Positions 37,080 through 46,060 of a stretch of DNA of 64,000 nucleotides are shown in pieces. Every line of letters begins with the position of its first letter. Position 1 is the stretch's first letter. Source of the DNA: Bacteroidales bacterium (GTDB taxonomy: Bacteria > Bacteroidota > Bacteroidia > Bacteroidales > P3). The stretch spans positions 108,590 through 172,589 of the forward strand of contig JAFYSZ010000024.1 of the NCBI GenBank assembly GCA_017559135.1, read 5' to 3'. The position numbers and the translations under genes are program-made. Below the pieces are notes generated by a model, which had not been told where the DNA came from, ran no database searches, and saw nothing but the letters and a program-made list of their open reading frames with translations.

Positions 37080-37799
37080 TTATTTCATCAAGAAATTGAT
37101 GTCATCTGTAAGAGAGTATTCTTTTGCTTCTTGTCCTGCACGGAATACTTTCATTTTGTTGTCTCTTCCTATAAGAGATAGTTTTCCTTCTTTTAGTCTT
37201 AGGGCTGTTGCTTCTCTTATTCCTGCTACCCATACGTCTTGATTGATTGCGATAAACTCATTTAAACGATCATCTCTTGTTTCTCCTCCGTGTTTTGGGT
37301 CAAAGAAATCTGTATAGTGAGGATTGATTTGGAAAGGAACAAGTTTCATACAATCAAAATTTTCAGGTTCGATTATAGGCATATCGTTTGTTGTTTTAAG
37401 TGAAAGACTTGCTACGTTGCTTCCTGCACTCCAACCCATGTATGCTGTACCTTCGTTTGCTTTTTTAGAAATCAACTCCATAATTCCGTTTTTGTATAAT
37501 TCATATACAAGATGGAAAGTGTTTCCTCCGCCAACTGCTATACATTCTGCTTCTTCTACTGCTTTTTTTGCGTCAGCTTCTTTGTGAATGCTATACAAAT
37601 CCAATCCTATTGTAGCGAATGCTGCTTTTACTTTGGCTTCGTAGTTGTCGTATCCCATTGAAACGCCCGCGTAAGGAATGAATAATACTCTTTTTACGCC
37701 GCTTTCTTGGCAGAAGTCTTTAATCATTTCTCTGCACCAACCCAAATATTCTTCTCCTCTGTTTGTTGAGTTGCTTATAAGTAATAGGTTTCTTTTCAT
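37080..37799 (-). CDS. pepE: Peptidase E (alpha-aspartyl dipeptidase, S51)
   Basis: A 239-residue serine peptidase that cleaves N-terminal aspartyl dipeptides. The nucleophile is in YMGWSAGSNVASLS; the catalytic Glu/His region (AVGGGNTFHLVYEL) and DFFDPKHGGETRDDRLNEF are typical. The length matches E. coli PepE. Cytoplasmic; fits a peptide-using organism together with DPP4. Confidence 0.93.
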   Translation of the reverse strand: MKRNLLLISNSTNRGEEYLGWCREMIKDFCQESGVKRVLFIPYAGVSMGYDNYEAKVKAAFATIGLDLYSIHKEADAKKAVEEAECIAVGGGNTFHLVYELYKNGIMELISKKANEGTAYMGWSAGSNVASLSLKTTNDMPIIEPENFDCMKLVPFQINPHYTDFFDPKHGGETRDDRLNEFIAINQDVWVAGIREATALRLKEGKLSLIGRDNKMKVFRAGQEAKEYSLTDDINFLMK

Positions 37800-37830
37800 T
37801 TTTCTATGTTTTTTAAATTTATTTCTAAGA

Positions 37831-37861
37831 CAAAATTAGTTGTTTTCTTTAAACCTACAAA
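37831..37861 (-). promoter_or_regulatory. Promoter of the pepE-tsaC operon
   Basis: On the minus strand TTTG (37861-37858) is followed after exactly 19 bases by TAATTTTG (37838-37831), a full Bacteroidota promoter, 31 bases before the pepE start. A divergent -7 box TATTTTTG (37871-37878) serves the BatA-like gene. Confidence 0.65.
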
Positions 37862-37903
37862 ACAATTTTGTATTTTTGCACAAATTTTTTTAAGAAAAAA
37901 CTT

Positions 37904-39892
37904 ATGGGATTTGCTAATCCTTATTTTTTGTTTGGGTTGTTTGCCTTATTGATTCCGATTGCGGTGCACTTTTTTAACTTTCACAGGTATAAAAAGGTGT
38001 ATTTTACTAATGTGTCAGTTCTTCGTGAAATTGAAATAAAGTCTAAAAAACAAAATCAATTGTATAAGTGGTTGCTATTGTTATTTCGTTGTTTGACAAT
38101 AGTGTTTTTGATCTTGCTTTTCTCTCAACCCTATTTGAAAAACGATGAAAAGTCGTTGGTTAAAGATGGAAAGAATATTGTGATTGTGTTTGTGGATAAT
38201 AGTTTTTCGGTAAGGTTGGATAGGGCTAAGGCAAAAGCAAAAGAGATTGCGGATTTGTATTCTGCAACTGATAGGTTTTGTTTGCTGACTATGGATTTGT
38301 CGGGAAAGGAAAGGCATTTTGTTGATAAGAATAGGTTTTTTAATTTGCTTTCTGAGTTAGAAACAACCCCTTCTTCAAAGATGATGAGTGATGTTTTTAA
38401 TACTGCTCATAAATTAGCAGCGAATGAAAATGGGAAGAATAAGACTTGTTTTTTTATTTCGGACTTTCAGCGTAGTTGTTTAGACGAAGAAAATTTTATA
38501 CAAGACTCTATTGATAATGTATTCGTGCCTTTGGAAAGGGGTGATGAGAATAATATTTTTATTGATTCGCTTTGGATAGAAAATAAGACGATTATGAAGG
38601 GTAGGGCAATAGATTTGAAAGTGAGAGTGAAGAATTCTTCAAAGCAGGCAATGGAAAAAATACCTTTGAAACTCTTTGTAGATAGTAGACAAGTCGCTGT
38701 TGCAAGTGTGGATTTGAAAGAAAATGAAAGTCAAGTGGTTCCGTTGAGTTTTAATATTGAAAGAAATGGTATTCTTCATTCTAATATAAATATTATGGAC
38801 TCTCCTGTTGTTTTTGATAACGATTATTATTTTACACTCTTGGTTAGCGAAAAGATTAGGGTGTTAAGTTTGAATGAAAGAAAGGAAAATCCATATTTAA
38901 TTAGATTGTTTGGACAGGAAGATGAGGTTGAGTTTGATAATCGCTTGGTTGCAAATCCCGATTACAATTCTTTTAATTCTTATAGTTTGATTATTTTGAA
39001 TGGATTGGAGAGAATAGATGAGGGATTAGCAAATGAATTGAAAAAGTTTGTAGAAAATTCAGGTTCTTTAATGATTATTCCAACTAAGGAAATGGATTTG
39101 GAAAGCGTGAATGCGTTTTTAAATTCAATGTCTTTGCCTTATTATGCTCAATTGAAAGAACAAACAATTAGAGTAAATAAATTTGATAAGGATAACTTCT
39201 TATTTAAAGATGTTTTCTCAACTTATATTGAAAATATATCGCTTCCTACTTCAAAAATGTATTTTCCTATTGTTTCTACCTCCTCTACTGCAAAGCAAAG
39301 TGTATTAACTTATTCTAATTCTGATGATTTCCTTGCTATTTCGCCAATGACTTCTTCTAATGTGTATATGTTTTCGGTTGGATTAGACACTGCTTTTTGC
39401 GATTTTGTGAATAATTCTTTGTTTGTGCCGATTTTGTGGAATAGTGTTGTGTTGAGCGAGGTTGTGCCTAAACTTTATTATAATATTGGAGAGGAAGAAC
39501 AAATTATTTTGGCGAAAGAAAAAAATACTTCATTGAAAGAAGATATTGTTTCTGTTAAATCTAAAAACGATTCTACGGAATTTATTCCGCAACTTATTAC
39601 AAATCAAAAAGGATATGTGTTAAGATTGCATGATCAGGTGAGTAGTTCGGGTAATTATGATGTTATTGTAAACGGAAATGTGATTTCGGGATTTTCTCTC
39701 AATTATTCCTCAAAGGAAAGTGTGATGGAATTTGTGGATAAGACGGATGTGAATAAAGAATTAAAAGCTTATTCTTCTCAAAATAAATTCCCGTTTGCAT
39801 TTGTCTTTATTATACTTGCGTTATCAAGTATTTTGTGTGAAACAATATTGATGTATAAATTAAATAAATTAAGTAAAAATGAAAAAAAATAG
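37904..39892 (+). CDS. BatA-like/VWA-domain membrane protein
   Basis: A 662-residue protein. It starts with the BatA N-terminal module MGFANPYFLFGLFALLIPIAVHFFNFHRYKKVYFTNVSVL, then a second membrane segment (LLLLFRCLTIVFLILLFSQPYL), a von Willebrand A-like domain with a MIDAS-type DNSFS motif, a long beta-rich periplasmic part, and a final membrane segment near 635-655. This is a common Bacteroidota protein related to the Bat aerotolerance operon; function unproven. I chose ATG 37904 because the family begins MGFxNPxFLFGL. It overlaps the DUF3078 gene by 14 bases. Confidence 0.82.
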   Translation: MGFANPYFLFGLFALLIPIAVHFFNFHRYKKVYFTNVSVLREIEIKSKKQNQLYKWLLLLFRCLTIVFLILLFSQPYLKNDEKSLVKDGKNIVIVFVDNSFSVRLDRAKAKAKEIADLYSATDRFCLLTMDLSGKERHFVDKNRFFNLLSELETTPSSKMMSDVFNTAHKLAANENGKNKTCFFISDFQRSCLDEENFIQDSIDNVFVPLERGDENNIFIDSLWIENKTIMKGRAIDLKVRVKNSSKQAMEKIPLKLFVDSRQVAVASVDLKENESQVVPLSFNIERNGILHSNINIMDSPVVFDNDYYFTLLVSEKIRVLSLNERKENPYLIRLFGQEDEVEFDNRLVANPDYNSFNSYSLIILNGLERIDEGLANELKKFVENSGSLMIIPTKEMDLESVNAFLNSMSLPYYAQLKEQTIRVNKFDKDNFLFKDVFSTYIENISLPTSKMYFPIVSTSSTAKQSVLTYSNSDDFLAISPMTSSNVYMFSVGLDTAFCDFVNNSLFVPILWNSVVLSEVVPKLYYNIGEEEQIILAKEKNTSLKEDIVSVKSKNDSTEFIPQLITNQKGYVLRLHDQVSSSGNYDVIVNGNVISGFSLNYSSKESVMEFVDKTDVNKELKAYSSQNKFPFAFVFIILALSSILCETILMYKLNKLSKNEKK

Positions 39893-40748
39893 TCTCTTAT
39901 TTACTCTATTTTGCTTGTTCTCTGCTATTGTTTTTGCAGATGAGGTGAAAAAAGACAGTGTTAAATATTGGAATATTAAGAATAGCATTATTCTTAATAG
40001 TGAACAAGCTACGCTTTCAAATTGGTCGGCCGGGGGTTATTCGTCTTTTGCCTTTTCTTCTTTCTATAAAGGATTTTACAATTACAAAAAAGGAAATAAT
40101 CAATGGGATAACTCAGTGGAATTGGCATACGGTATGATTTGGCAAGATAAAACAGGAAATGGATTTAAGGACCCTGCTAATGAATTTCAGAAAAGTGATG
40201 ATAAAATAGAGTTAAACTCAATTTATTCAAGGAAAATGTATAAGAGTTGGAACTATTCTGCTCTTGTGAACATCAAATCACAATTTGATGAAGGGTTTAA
40301 AGATGGAAAATTAGTCTCTGCTCCGATTTCTCCTATAACAATAACCTCTTCAATAGGGTGGGAATATAAGAATAAGGGATTTTCTGCTATGCTTTCTTTT
40401 CTTGCAGGTAAGATAACAATAGTTACAGATCGCAGACTTATGGGAGATCCAATTTTTGGATTTACTGAGTCTGGACAATGTGCATTATTCTCTCTTGGTA
40501 GTTATGCAAAATTTTTCTATCAAAAAGATATATTCAAAAATGTTAATCTCTTGGTTAAGTTAGACTTCTTTTACGACTACAATAAACCTATTTTAGATAC
40601 AGATATAAACACTGAGGTTTTTGTAAACATTAAAGTAAGCAAATATTTGACTGCCTTTATCAATTTTCAAGCAATAATGGATAAAGATTTCAATACAACG
40701 CTTCAATATAAGCAAAGATTCGGTATTTCAGTACCGATTAACTTTTAA
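39879..40748 (+). CDS. DUF3078 outer-membrane protein
   Basis: A 289-residue exported protein (signal peptide to about Ala20) with the DUF3078 pattern: LNSEQATLSNWSAGGYSSFA, then alternating beta strands with periodic aromatic residues ending RFGISVPINF, consistent with a small outer-membrane beta-barrel. Function is unknown. Overlaps the BatA-like gene and is convergent with the S41 protease gene 3 bases away, with no clear terminator. Confidence 0.82.
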   Translation: MKKNSLLFTLFCLFSAIVFADEVKKDSVKYWNIKNSIILNSEQATLSNWSAGGYSSFAFSSFYKGFYNYKKGNNQWDNSVELAYGMIWQDKTGNGFKDPANEFQKSDDKIELNSIYSRKMYKSWNYSALVNIKSQFDEGFKDGKLVSAPISPITITSSIGWEYKNKGFSAMLSFLAGKITIVTDRRLMGDPIFGFTESGQCALFSLGSYAKFFYQKDIFKNVNLLVKLDFFYDYNKPILDTDINTEVFVNIKVSKYLTAFINFQAIMDKDFNTTLQYKQRFGISVPINF

Positions 40749-40751
40749 GGG

Positions 40752-42404
40752 TTAGTCGGCACTGTTAAGAATTTTTTCGTATTCGTTGTTTTTTAGTACT
40801 TGAATAGCTTTTTGTAATTCATCATCGTTTTCCTTTACACACATATAATAATATTTTATTCCGTAAAGGTTACGTGCAATCAAGGCTTTGAGTGTAGAGG
40901 CTATGTAAATCTCGGATTCTTTGTTCATTTTTTCCATCTTTTTATCCTCTTTCTCTGCATTTTCTATTATTTCTTTGACTAATTTGTCCTTTGAGGTAAG
41001 AGATTTTGCGTATTCCTCGTATGATTTGTATGTTGCGGTAGAGTCATTCATTTCATTTTTTAAGTAATTCATTACTATTTGATTCACCCATTCCTTTTTG
41101 ATTTCATTTCTGTGTATTCCTTCCTTTTGTGCAAAGGCTTCAAAGTCTTTTAATAGGTTAAGTTTTTCGTATTCTTTTTCAAATGTTTTGAAATCTGGTG
41201 CTTTTTTAAGGAAAGATTCTCTGTTTTCTTCAACCCAATTAAGAGCAAATGTGTTGAATAAGCCTTTTGAACGTAGGTTTATAAGGTAATCGCTTGCTCG
41301 TGAAGTGTCTTGTGGAATTTTTATATCGGGAATTATTCCGTATTCTATGCTATCTTTTTCTTCTTCTTTTAAATCGTATGGTTTTTGAATACATCTTCCG
41401 CTCGGAGTGTAGTATCTTGAAGTTGTAAGTCGTATTTGACTTTTGTCTTCGAGCGTAAAAGGTCTTTGTACTAAGCCTTTTCCAAATGTTTTTCTACCAA
41501 GTATTAAGCCTCTTTTCCAGTCTTGAACTGCTCCGCTGACGATTTCACTTGCACTTGCAGTGTATTCATCTACCAAAATAATGAGTTTTCCTTCTTCAAA
41601 CACTCCTTTTTTTGTTGCATCATAGGTTTGTTTTGGAGAACGTACACCTTCTGTGTAGACTATTGTCTTATTGCCTGATAAAAAGTGATCTCCTATTTCA
41701 AAAGCAATGTTAAGGTATCCTCCTCCATTGCTTCTTAAATCGAAAATTAGGTCTTTCATTCCTTCTTTTTTAAGACTTTTTACTGCTTCTGTGAATTCGT
41801 CTGTGGAAGTTTGTGCAAAACGATTTAAACGTATGTATCCTATTGAATCGTCAAGCATAAACCATGTGTCTATTGAATGAATAGGGATTTTATCTCTTAT
41901 AATATTAAATACTATTGGCTCTTTTCTTGCTGCTCTTTTTACTGTTACTTTTACTTTTGTGCCTTTTTCACCTCTTAGATGTTTGAAAACCCAATCGTTT
42001 TTTATAGTATCTCCTGTTGCAGGCTTGTCATCTACTTTTATAATAATGTCTCCGGCAAACATTCCAACTTTTTCGGCAGGTCCTCCGCTTATTACTTCTA
42101 CTACATGTATGCTATCGTTCATAAATTGAAAACTAACGCCAATTCCATCAAAGTTTCCTTCTAATGGCTCATTCATTTTTTGAACTTCTTCTTTGTTTAT
42201 AAATACAGAGTGCGGGTCAAGCTCTTTTAACATCGCCTCTATACCTTTCTCGGAAATCTTTTCGAGATTTGTAGTGTCTACATAAAAATAATTTATCAAT
42301 GCAAGAGTTTGTCCTGTTTTTGTTGTGGCTATTCTTAAAGTGTCATTTTGAGATTGAGACAACAAACTTATAGATAAAAAGCATAATAAAAATAATCTTT
42401 TCAT
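40752..42404 (-). CDS. S41 C-terminal processing peptidase (Ctp)
   Basis: A 550-residue exported protease. Signal peptide (1-18), PDZ domain (about 75-165, GNFDGIGVSFQFMNDSIHVVEVISGGPAEKVGMFAGDIIIKV), and S41 catalytic domain with DLRSNGGGYLNIA, the serine in DEYTASASEIVSGAVQDW and the general-base lysine in GKGLVQ. The 200-residue C-terminal helical extension is normal for Bacteroidota CtpA-like proteases. It would degrade or trim periplasmic proteins. Divergent from lepB across 70 bases. Confidence 0.9.
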   Translation of the reverse strand: MKRLFLLCFLSISLLSQSQNDTLRIATTKTGQTLALINYFYVDTTNLEKISEKGIEAMLKELDPHSVFINKEEVQKMNEPLEGNFDGIGVSFQFMNDSIHVVEVISGGPAEKVGMFAGDIIIKVDDKPATGDTIKNDWVFKHLRGEKGTKVKVTVKRAARKEPIVFNIIRDKIPIHSIDTWFMLDDSIGYIRLNRFAQTSTDEFTEAVKSLKKEGMKDLIFDLRSNGGGYLNIAFEIGDHFLSGNKTIVYTEGVRSPKQTYDATKKGVFEEGKLIILVDEYTASASEIVSGAVQDWKRGLILGRKTFGKGLVQRPFTLEDKSQIRLTTSRYYTPSGRCIQKPYDLKEEEKDSIEYGIIPDIKIPQDTSRASDYLINLRSKGLFNTFALNWVEENRESFLKKAPDFKTFEKEYEKLNLLKDFEAFAQKEGIHRNEIKKEWVNQIVMNYLKNEMNDSTATYKSYEEYAKSLTSKDKLVKEIIENAEKEDKKMEKMNKESEIYIASTLKALIARNLYGIKYYYMCVKENDDELQKAIQVLKNNEYEKILNSAD

Positions 42405-42429
42405 AATTTTTTAACAATATTTTTTTGTC

Positions 42430-42441
42430 TTTAACGTTAAA
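42430..42441. promoter_or_regulatory. TTTAACGTTAAA palindrome in the ctp/lepB divergent region
   Basis: A perfect 12-base palindrome 26 bases upstream of the ctp start and 33 bases upstream of lepB. Possible operator; AT-rich palindromes of this size can arise by chance. Confidence 0.3.
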
Positions 42442-42474
42442 ACTAAAATTTTATTTTAAAAAAAATTATTTATT

Positions 42475-44172
42475 ATGGATATTTATTTAATACTTATTTT
42501 AACAGGATTTGCTATAAGCGTTGTTGGGCTTTGGAAAATATTTGAAAAGGCAGGGTATAAAGGCTATAATGTTTTAATTCCATTTTGGAATATTTGGCTT
42601 TGGATAAAGATAATTGATAAAAAGAAATGGTGGTTTCTCTATTGCTTGATTCCTTTTCTTAATGTTTTCATAGTTATGTTGATGATTGTTGAAACTGTTA
42701 AGTGTTTTAAGAAAAATGGTTTTTGGTATCAATTGCTTTCTATCCTTATTCCTTTCGTGATTTTACCAATTTTAGGATTTTCTAAAAAAGAAATCTATAC
42801 TCATCCGAAGGATTTACCGACTTTTAAAATATCTACTGCAAGGGATTGGGTGGATTCAATAGTTTTTGCAATAGTTGCTGCAAGTGTTATAAGAACATAT
42901 TTCTTTGAAAGTTATATGATACCTTCTTCTTCTATGGAAAAAAGTTTATTGGTCGGTGATTGCTTGTTTGTAAGTAAGCTCGCATACGGTCCGAGAGTGC
43001 CAAATACTCCGCTTGCATTGCCACTTATGCATCATACTATACCAGGTATAAATACAAAAAGTTATCTCGATTGGATAGAACTTGATTATCATCGTTTACC
43101 TGGCTTTGGAAAAGTTAAAAGAGGAGATGCCGTAGTGTTTAATTATCCTGATGGAGATACAGTTTCAACTTTTTATCAATCAAATGAAAGTTATTATTCA
43201 CTTGTTAGAAGGTATGGACGAGATAGAGTATGGAATAGTAAAGAAGAATTTGGAGAAATAATTTCAAGACCGATAGATAAAAAAGAAAACTTTATTAAAA
43301 CCTGTGTAGGATTGCCAGGAGAAAGTCTTTCGGTTGAGAATGCAGTAATACACATCAATGGAAAACCAATGGAAAATCCAGAAAACTATCAATTAACACA
43401 CTCTATAAAAACAAAAGATAATAGTACATTAAATCAAAAAGAGTTGATGGAATTTGGAGTTAGTAAAGAAGATATGGAAATGATGTATTATTTTTATTAT
43501 ATCCCCCTTACAACAACTCAAATAGAGACCTTATCCACAAATCCTTTTGTAGAAGTAGAACCATTAGAGGATAATCCAATTTTGCAAAGCAATCCTCAAG
43601 TAACAAAATATCTTTGCAAACTATTTATTCACCCAGATATTTATGACAAAACAGCCTTTTTATCACAAGCAGGGCTTGATTCTATTGACTTAAAGCAACT
43701 AACAAATTATGCAACTCTACCTTTGTCAAAAGAAATTATAGAGAAAATCAAAACACTCCCATACGTAGAAGAAATTTCTCCTGTTATAACTAAAAAAGGT
43801 TGGAGAGATGAAAGTATGTTCCCTCATTCAGAAGATTTAAATTGGAACAATGATTTCTATGGACCTATAACAATTCCCAAAAAAGGAATGAAAATTCTTT
43901 TAACCGAAGAAAATCTTAAATATTATGAGAGAGTAATAAAAGTATTTGAAAAAGAAGAAGTACGATTGAATGAAGAATATACATTTAAAATGGATTATTA
44001 CTTTATGATGGGAGATAATAGACATAATTCAGCCGATTCTCGCTATTGGGGATTTGTTCCGGAAGATCATATCGTTGGAAAAGCATCGGTGGTATGGCTA
44101 TCATTTAATAAAGATCAAAACTCAATATTGAAAAAGATTCGTTGGAATAGAATTTTCAAAAATGTAAATTAA
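42475..44172 (+). CDS. lepB: Signal peptidase I with N-terminal membrane module and large insertion
   Basis: A 565-residue enzyme, far longer than E. coli LepB (324). Residues 1-105 form an extra multi-span membrane module of the DUF5684 type; a membrane segment (about 124-140) precedes the catalytic domain. The nucleophile is Ser153 in PSSSMEKSL and the general base Lys275 in [13 protein letters not shown]. About 190 residues (300-490) of charged, helical insertion separate this from the conserved [19 protein letters not shown] motif. Such insertions occur in Bacteroidota leader peptidases. It is followed one base later by the degenerate response regulator. Confidence 0.88.
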   Translation: MDIYLILILTGFAISVVGLWKIFEKAGYKGYNVLIPFWNIWLWIKIIDKKKWWFLYCLIPFLNVFIVMLMIVETVKCFKKNGFWYQLLSILIPFVILPILGFSKKEIYTHPKDLPTFKISTARDWVDSIVFAIVAASVIRTYFFESYMIPSSSMEKSLLVGDCLFVSKLAYGPRVPNTPLALPLMHHTIPGINTKSYLDWIELDYHRLPGFGKVKRGDAVVFNYPDGDTVSTFYQSNESYYSLVRRYGRDRVWNSKEEFGEIISRPIDKKENFIKTCVGLPGESLSVENAVIHINGKPMENPENYQLTHSIKTKDNSTLNQKELMEFGVSKEDMEMMYYFYYIPLTTTQIETLSTNPFVEVEPLEDNPILQSNPQVTKYLCKLFIHPDIYDKTAFLSQAGLDSIDLKQLTNYATLPLSKEIIEKIKTLPYVEEISPVITKKGWRDESMFPHSEDLNWNNDFYGPITIPKKGMKILLTEENLKYYERVIKVFEKEEVRLNEEYTFKMDYYFMMGDNRHNSADSRYWGFVPEDHIVGKASVVWLSFNKDQNSILKKIRWNRIFKNVN

Positions 44173-44173
44173 T

Positions 44174-44851
44174 ATGATAAAAGTAATAGTATTTGAAAAG
44201 GACGAAGAAAAATTAAAACTCTTATTATCTAAATTTAGAGAAGAAGAAATCCTCTGTCAAATAACTACTAAACCAAAAGAGGTATTAAACCTAATAAAAG
44301 AAGACCCAAGTAGAATACTCGTTCTCAATTATGAACAAGGAGGAGCAGATATAGCAGAATATTTAACAGCTGAAAAAAGAAATATTCCATTTTATTTTAT
44401 ATCAGAAAGAGTAGAACGAAAATACAAAATAGCAACTTTAAGACTTGGAGCCGAAGATTATATAGCTCCGTTAGATGTAGAAGAATTGATTTTGAAGGTA
44501 AAGAAATTAGGAAATCGCATTTCAGTAAACGAAAATAAACATAGAGGAAGATATTTCTTAGGAAAAAACAGCATTTTTGATTACGAAAATAAAAAATTTA
44601 TTTGTGGTGAACAAGTAGTTAATTTAACTACAAAAGAAAATAAAATGTTTAAACTTTTTTGCGAATCTCCTAATCAATTAATTACTCGAACAGATATGTT
44701 ACAAGCCGTATGGGGAGAAAATAATTACTTTAATGCTCGCAATATGGATGTGTATATAACACATTTAAGACGTTATTTGAAAATAGATGAATCACTAAAA
44801 CTAATAAATCATCACGGAATAGGATTCTGTCTTGTAATAAATGAGGAATAA
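44174..44851 (+). CDS. OmpR-family regulator with degenerate receiver
   Basis: A 225-residue protein. The receiver domain is recognisable (1-115) but the phosphoacceptor Asp is Asn52 (ILVLNYEQGG), and the conserved lysine of the KP pair is absent (YIAPLD; Pro99 at the Lys position). The acidic pair survives only as EKDE at 8-11. The C-terminal winged-helix domain is intact (TKENKMFKLFCESPNQLITRTDMLQAVWGENNYF through LINHHGIGFCLV). No histidine kinase is adjacent; the gene starts one base after lepB and shares its transcript. It probably acts without phosphorylation. Confidence 0.85.
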   Translation: MIKVIVFEKDEEKLKLLLSKFREEEILCQITTKPKEVLNLIKEDPSRILVLNYEQGGADIAEYLTAEKRNIPFYFISERVERKYKIATLRLGAEDYIAPLDVEELILKVKKLGNRISVNENKHRGRYFLGKNSIFDYENKKFICGEQVVNLTTKENKMFKLFCESPNQLITRTDMLQAVWGENNYFNARNMDVYITHLRRYLKIDESLKLINHHGIGFCLVINEE

Positions 44852-44866
44852 TTGATGATTTTAAAT

Positions 44867-44910
44867 AAAAAGAAACACAATATATTTAGTTAAGTATTGT
44901 GTTTCTTTTT
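44867..44910 (+). terminator. Rho-independent terminator of the lepB operon
   Basis: AAAAAGAAACACAATA (44867-44882) pairs perfectly over 16 bases with TATTGTGTTTCTTTTT (44895-44910). It lies 16 bases after the regulator stop codon. 44911-45060 holds nothing else I can name. Confidence 0.85.
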
Positions 44911-45066
44911 TCTATTTACGAGATGAAACAAGTAAAATAGTTTTAATTACTTCAATATATTTATTATAGATAGAGTTTTATCATAATTTTTTGAAAAAAC
45001 ATAATTTTAAAAATTTTGCTAATGGGTATTTATCTGTAATCTTACAAAAAAAACTTTCTTTTTTTG

Positions 45067-45074
45067 TAAATTTG
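45067..45074 (+). promoter_or_regulatory. -7 box for dusB
   Basis: TAAATTTG followed by CAAACG, only 9 bases before the dusB ATG at 45083, so the mRNA leader would be nearly absent if this is the functional promoter. Confidence 0.4.
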
Positions 45075-45082
45075 CAAACGAT

Positions 45083-46060
45083 ATGAGAATAAAGAATATT
45101 TTACCACCGTTTAGTCTTGGGCTTTCTCCTATGGAAGGGGTTACAACTCCTTGTTTCAGACAAATTTGTAAACGTTATGGAGCTGATGTTTTGTTTACGG
45201 AGTTTATTTCTTCCGAGGCTTTGGTTAGAGATGTGGAGAGTAGTCATAAGAAGATGAATTTCAAGGAGGAGGAAAGGCCTTTGGTTGTGCAAATTTTTGG
45301 GAATAGTGAAGAGAGTCTTTGTAATGCTGCTCATATTGCGGAGGAAATTGGTTGTGATTGGGTGGATATAAATTGGGGGTGTCCTGTAAGAAAGGTTGCG
45401 GGAAAGGGTTGCGGAAGTGGTATTTTGAATGATATTGACAAGATGGAGTATTTGACAAAGAAAGTGGTAGAGAGTGTGAGTGTTCCTGTTAGTGTGAAAA
45501 CTCGTCTTGGGTATAGCGATGATAATAAGCCTATTGTTGAGATTGCAGAGCGTATGCAGGATGTTGGTGTAGAGCTTATTAGTATTCATGGCAGAACTCG
45601 TAGTCAAATGTATAAGGGTGAAGCGGATTGGTCTTTGATTGGTGAGGTGAAAAACAATCAAAGAATGAGGATTCCTGTATTTGGTAATGGTGATATAACT
45701 TCTGCGGAAAAGATGTTGGAGTATAAGAATAGATATGGGGTAGATGGAATTTTAATAGGACGTGCAGCAATGGGAAATCCTTTTATTTTCAAACAGTGTA
45801 AAGATATTTTAGAAGGGAAAAATGATAGTAAGTTTTCTGTTAAAGAAAGGATTTGTGTGTGTAAGGAGCATTTGGAGGGCTTGAAGCAATGGAGGGGAGA
45901 TAGATATGCTATTCTTGAAATGAGAAAGTTTTATAGTGGTTATTTTCGTGGATTAGATAATTTTAAGCCATATAGAATACGTTTGGTTACAACGAATGAT
46001 TATCAGGAAATAGAAGAGATTTTGTCTTTGGTTGGAAAGGAATTTAATTATGAATTTTGA
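45083..46060 (+). CDS. dusB: tRNA-dihydrouridine synthase (DusB-like)
   Basis: A 325-residue FMN-dependent TIM-barrel enzyme that reduces uridines in tRNA. SLGLSPMEGVTTPCFRQICKRYGADVLFTEFIS, the active-site cysteine in INWGCPVRKVAGKGCGS, VKTRLGY and IHGRTRSQMYKGEADW are all conserved. Full length. It overlaps uvrB by 11 bases, with which it forms an operon. Its short promoter spacing is noted separately. Confidence 0.92.
   Translation: MRIKNILPPFSLGLSPMEGVTTPCFRQICKRYGADVLFTEFISSEALVRDVESSHKKMNFKEEERPLVVQIFGNSEESLCNAAHIAEEIGCDWVDINWGCPVRKVAGKGCGSGILNDIDKMEYLTKKVVESVSVPVSVKTRLGYSDDNKPIVEIAERMQDVGVELISIHGRTRSQMYKGEADWSLIGEVKNNQRMRIPVFGNGDITSAEKMLEYKNRYGVDGILIGRAAMGNPFIFKQCKDILEGKNDSKFSVKERICVCKEHLEGLKQWRGDRYAILEMRKFYSGYFRGLDNFKPYRIRLVTTNDYQEIEEILSLVGKEFNYEF

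Noticed and set aside
45101..45661. Long open frame on the minus strand (186 codons)
   Set aside because: Lies wholly inside dusB, whose protein is clearly conserved; low-complexity Asn/His/Pro/Thr-rich translation without family resemblance.
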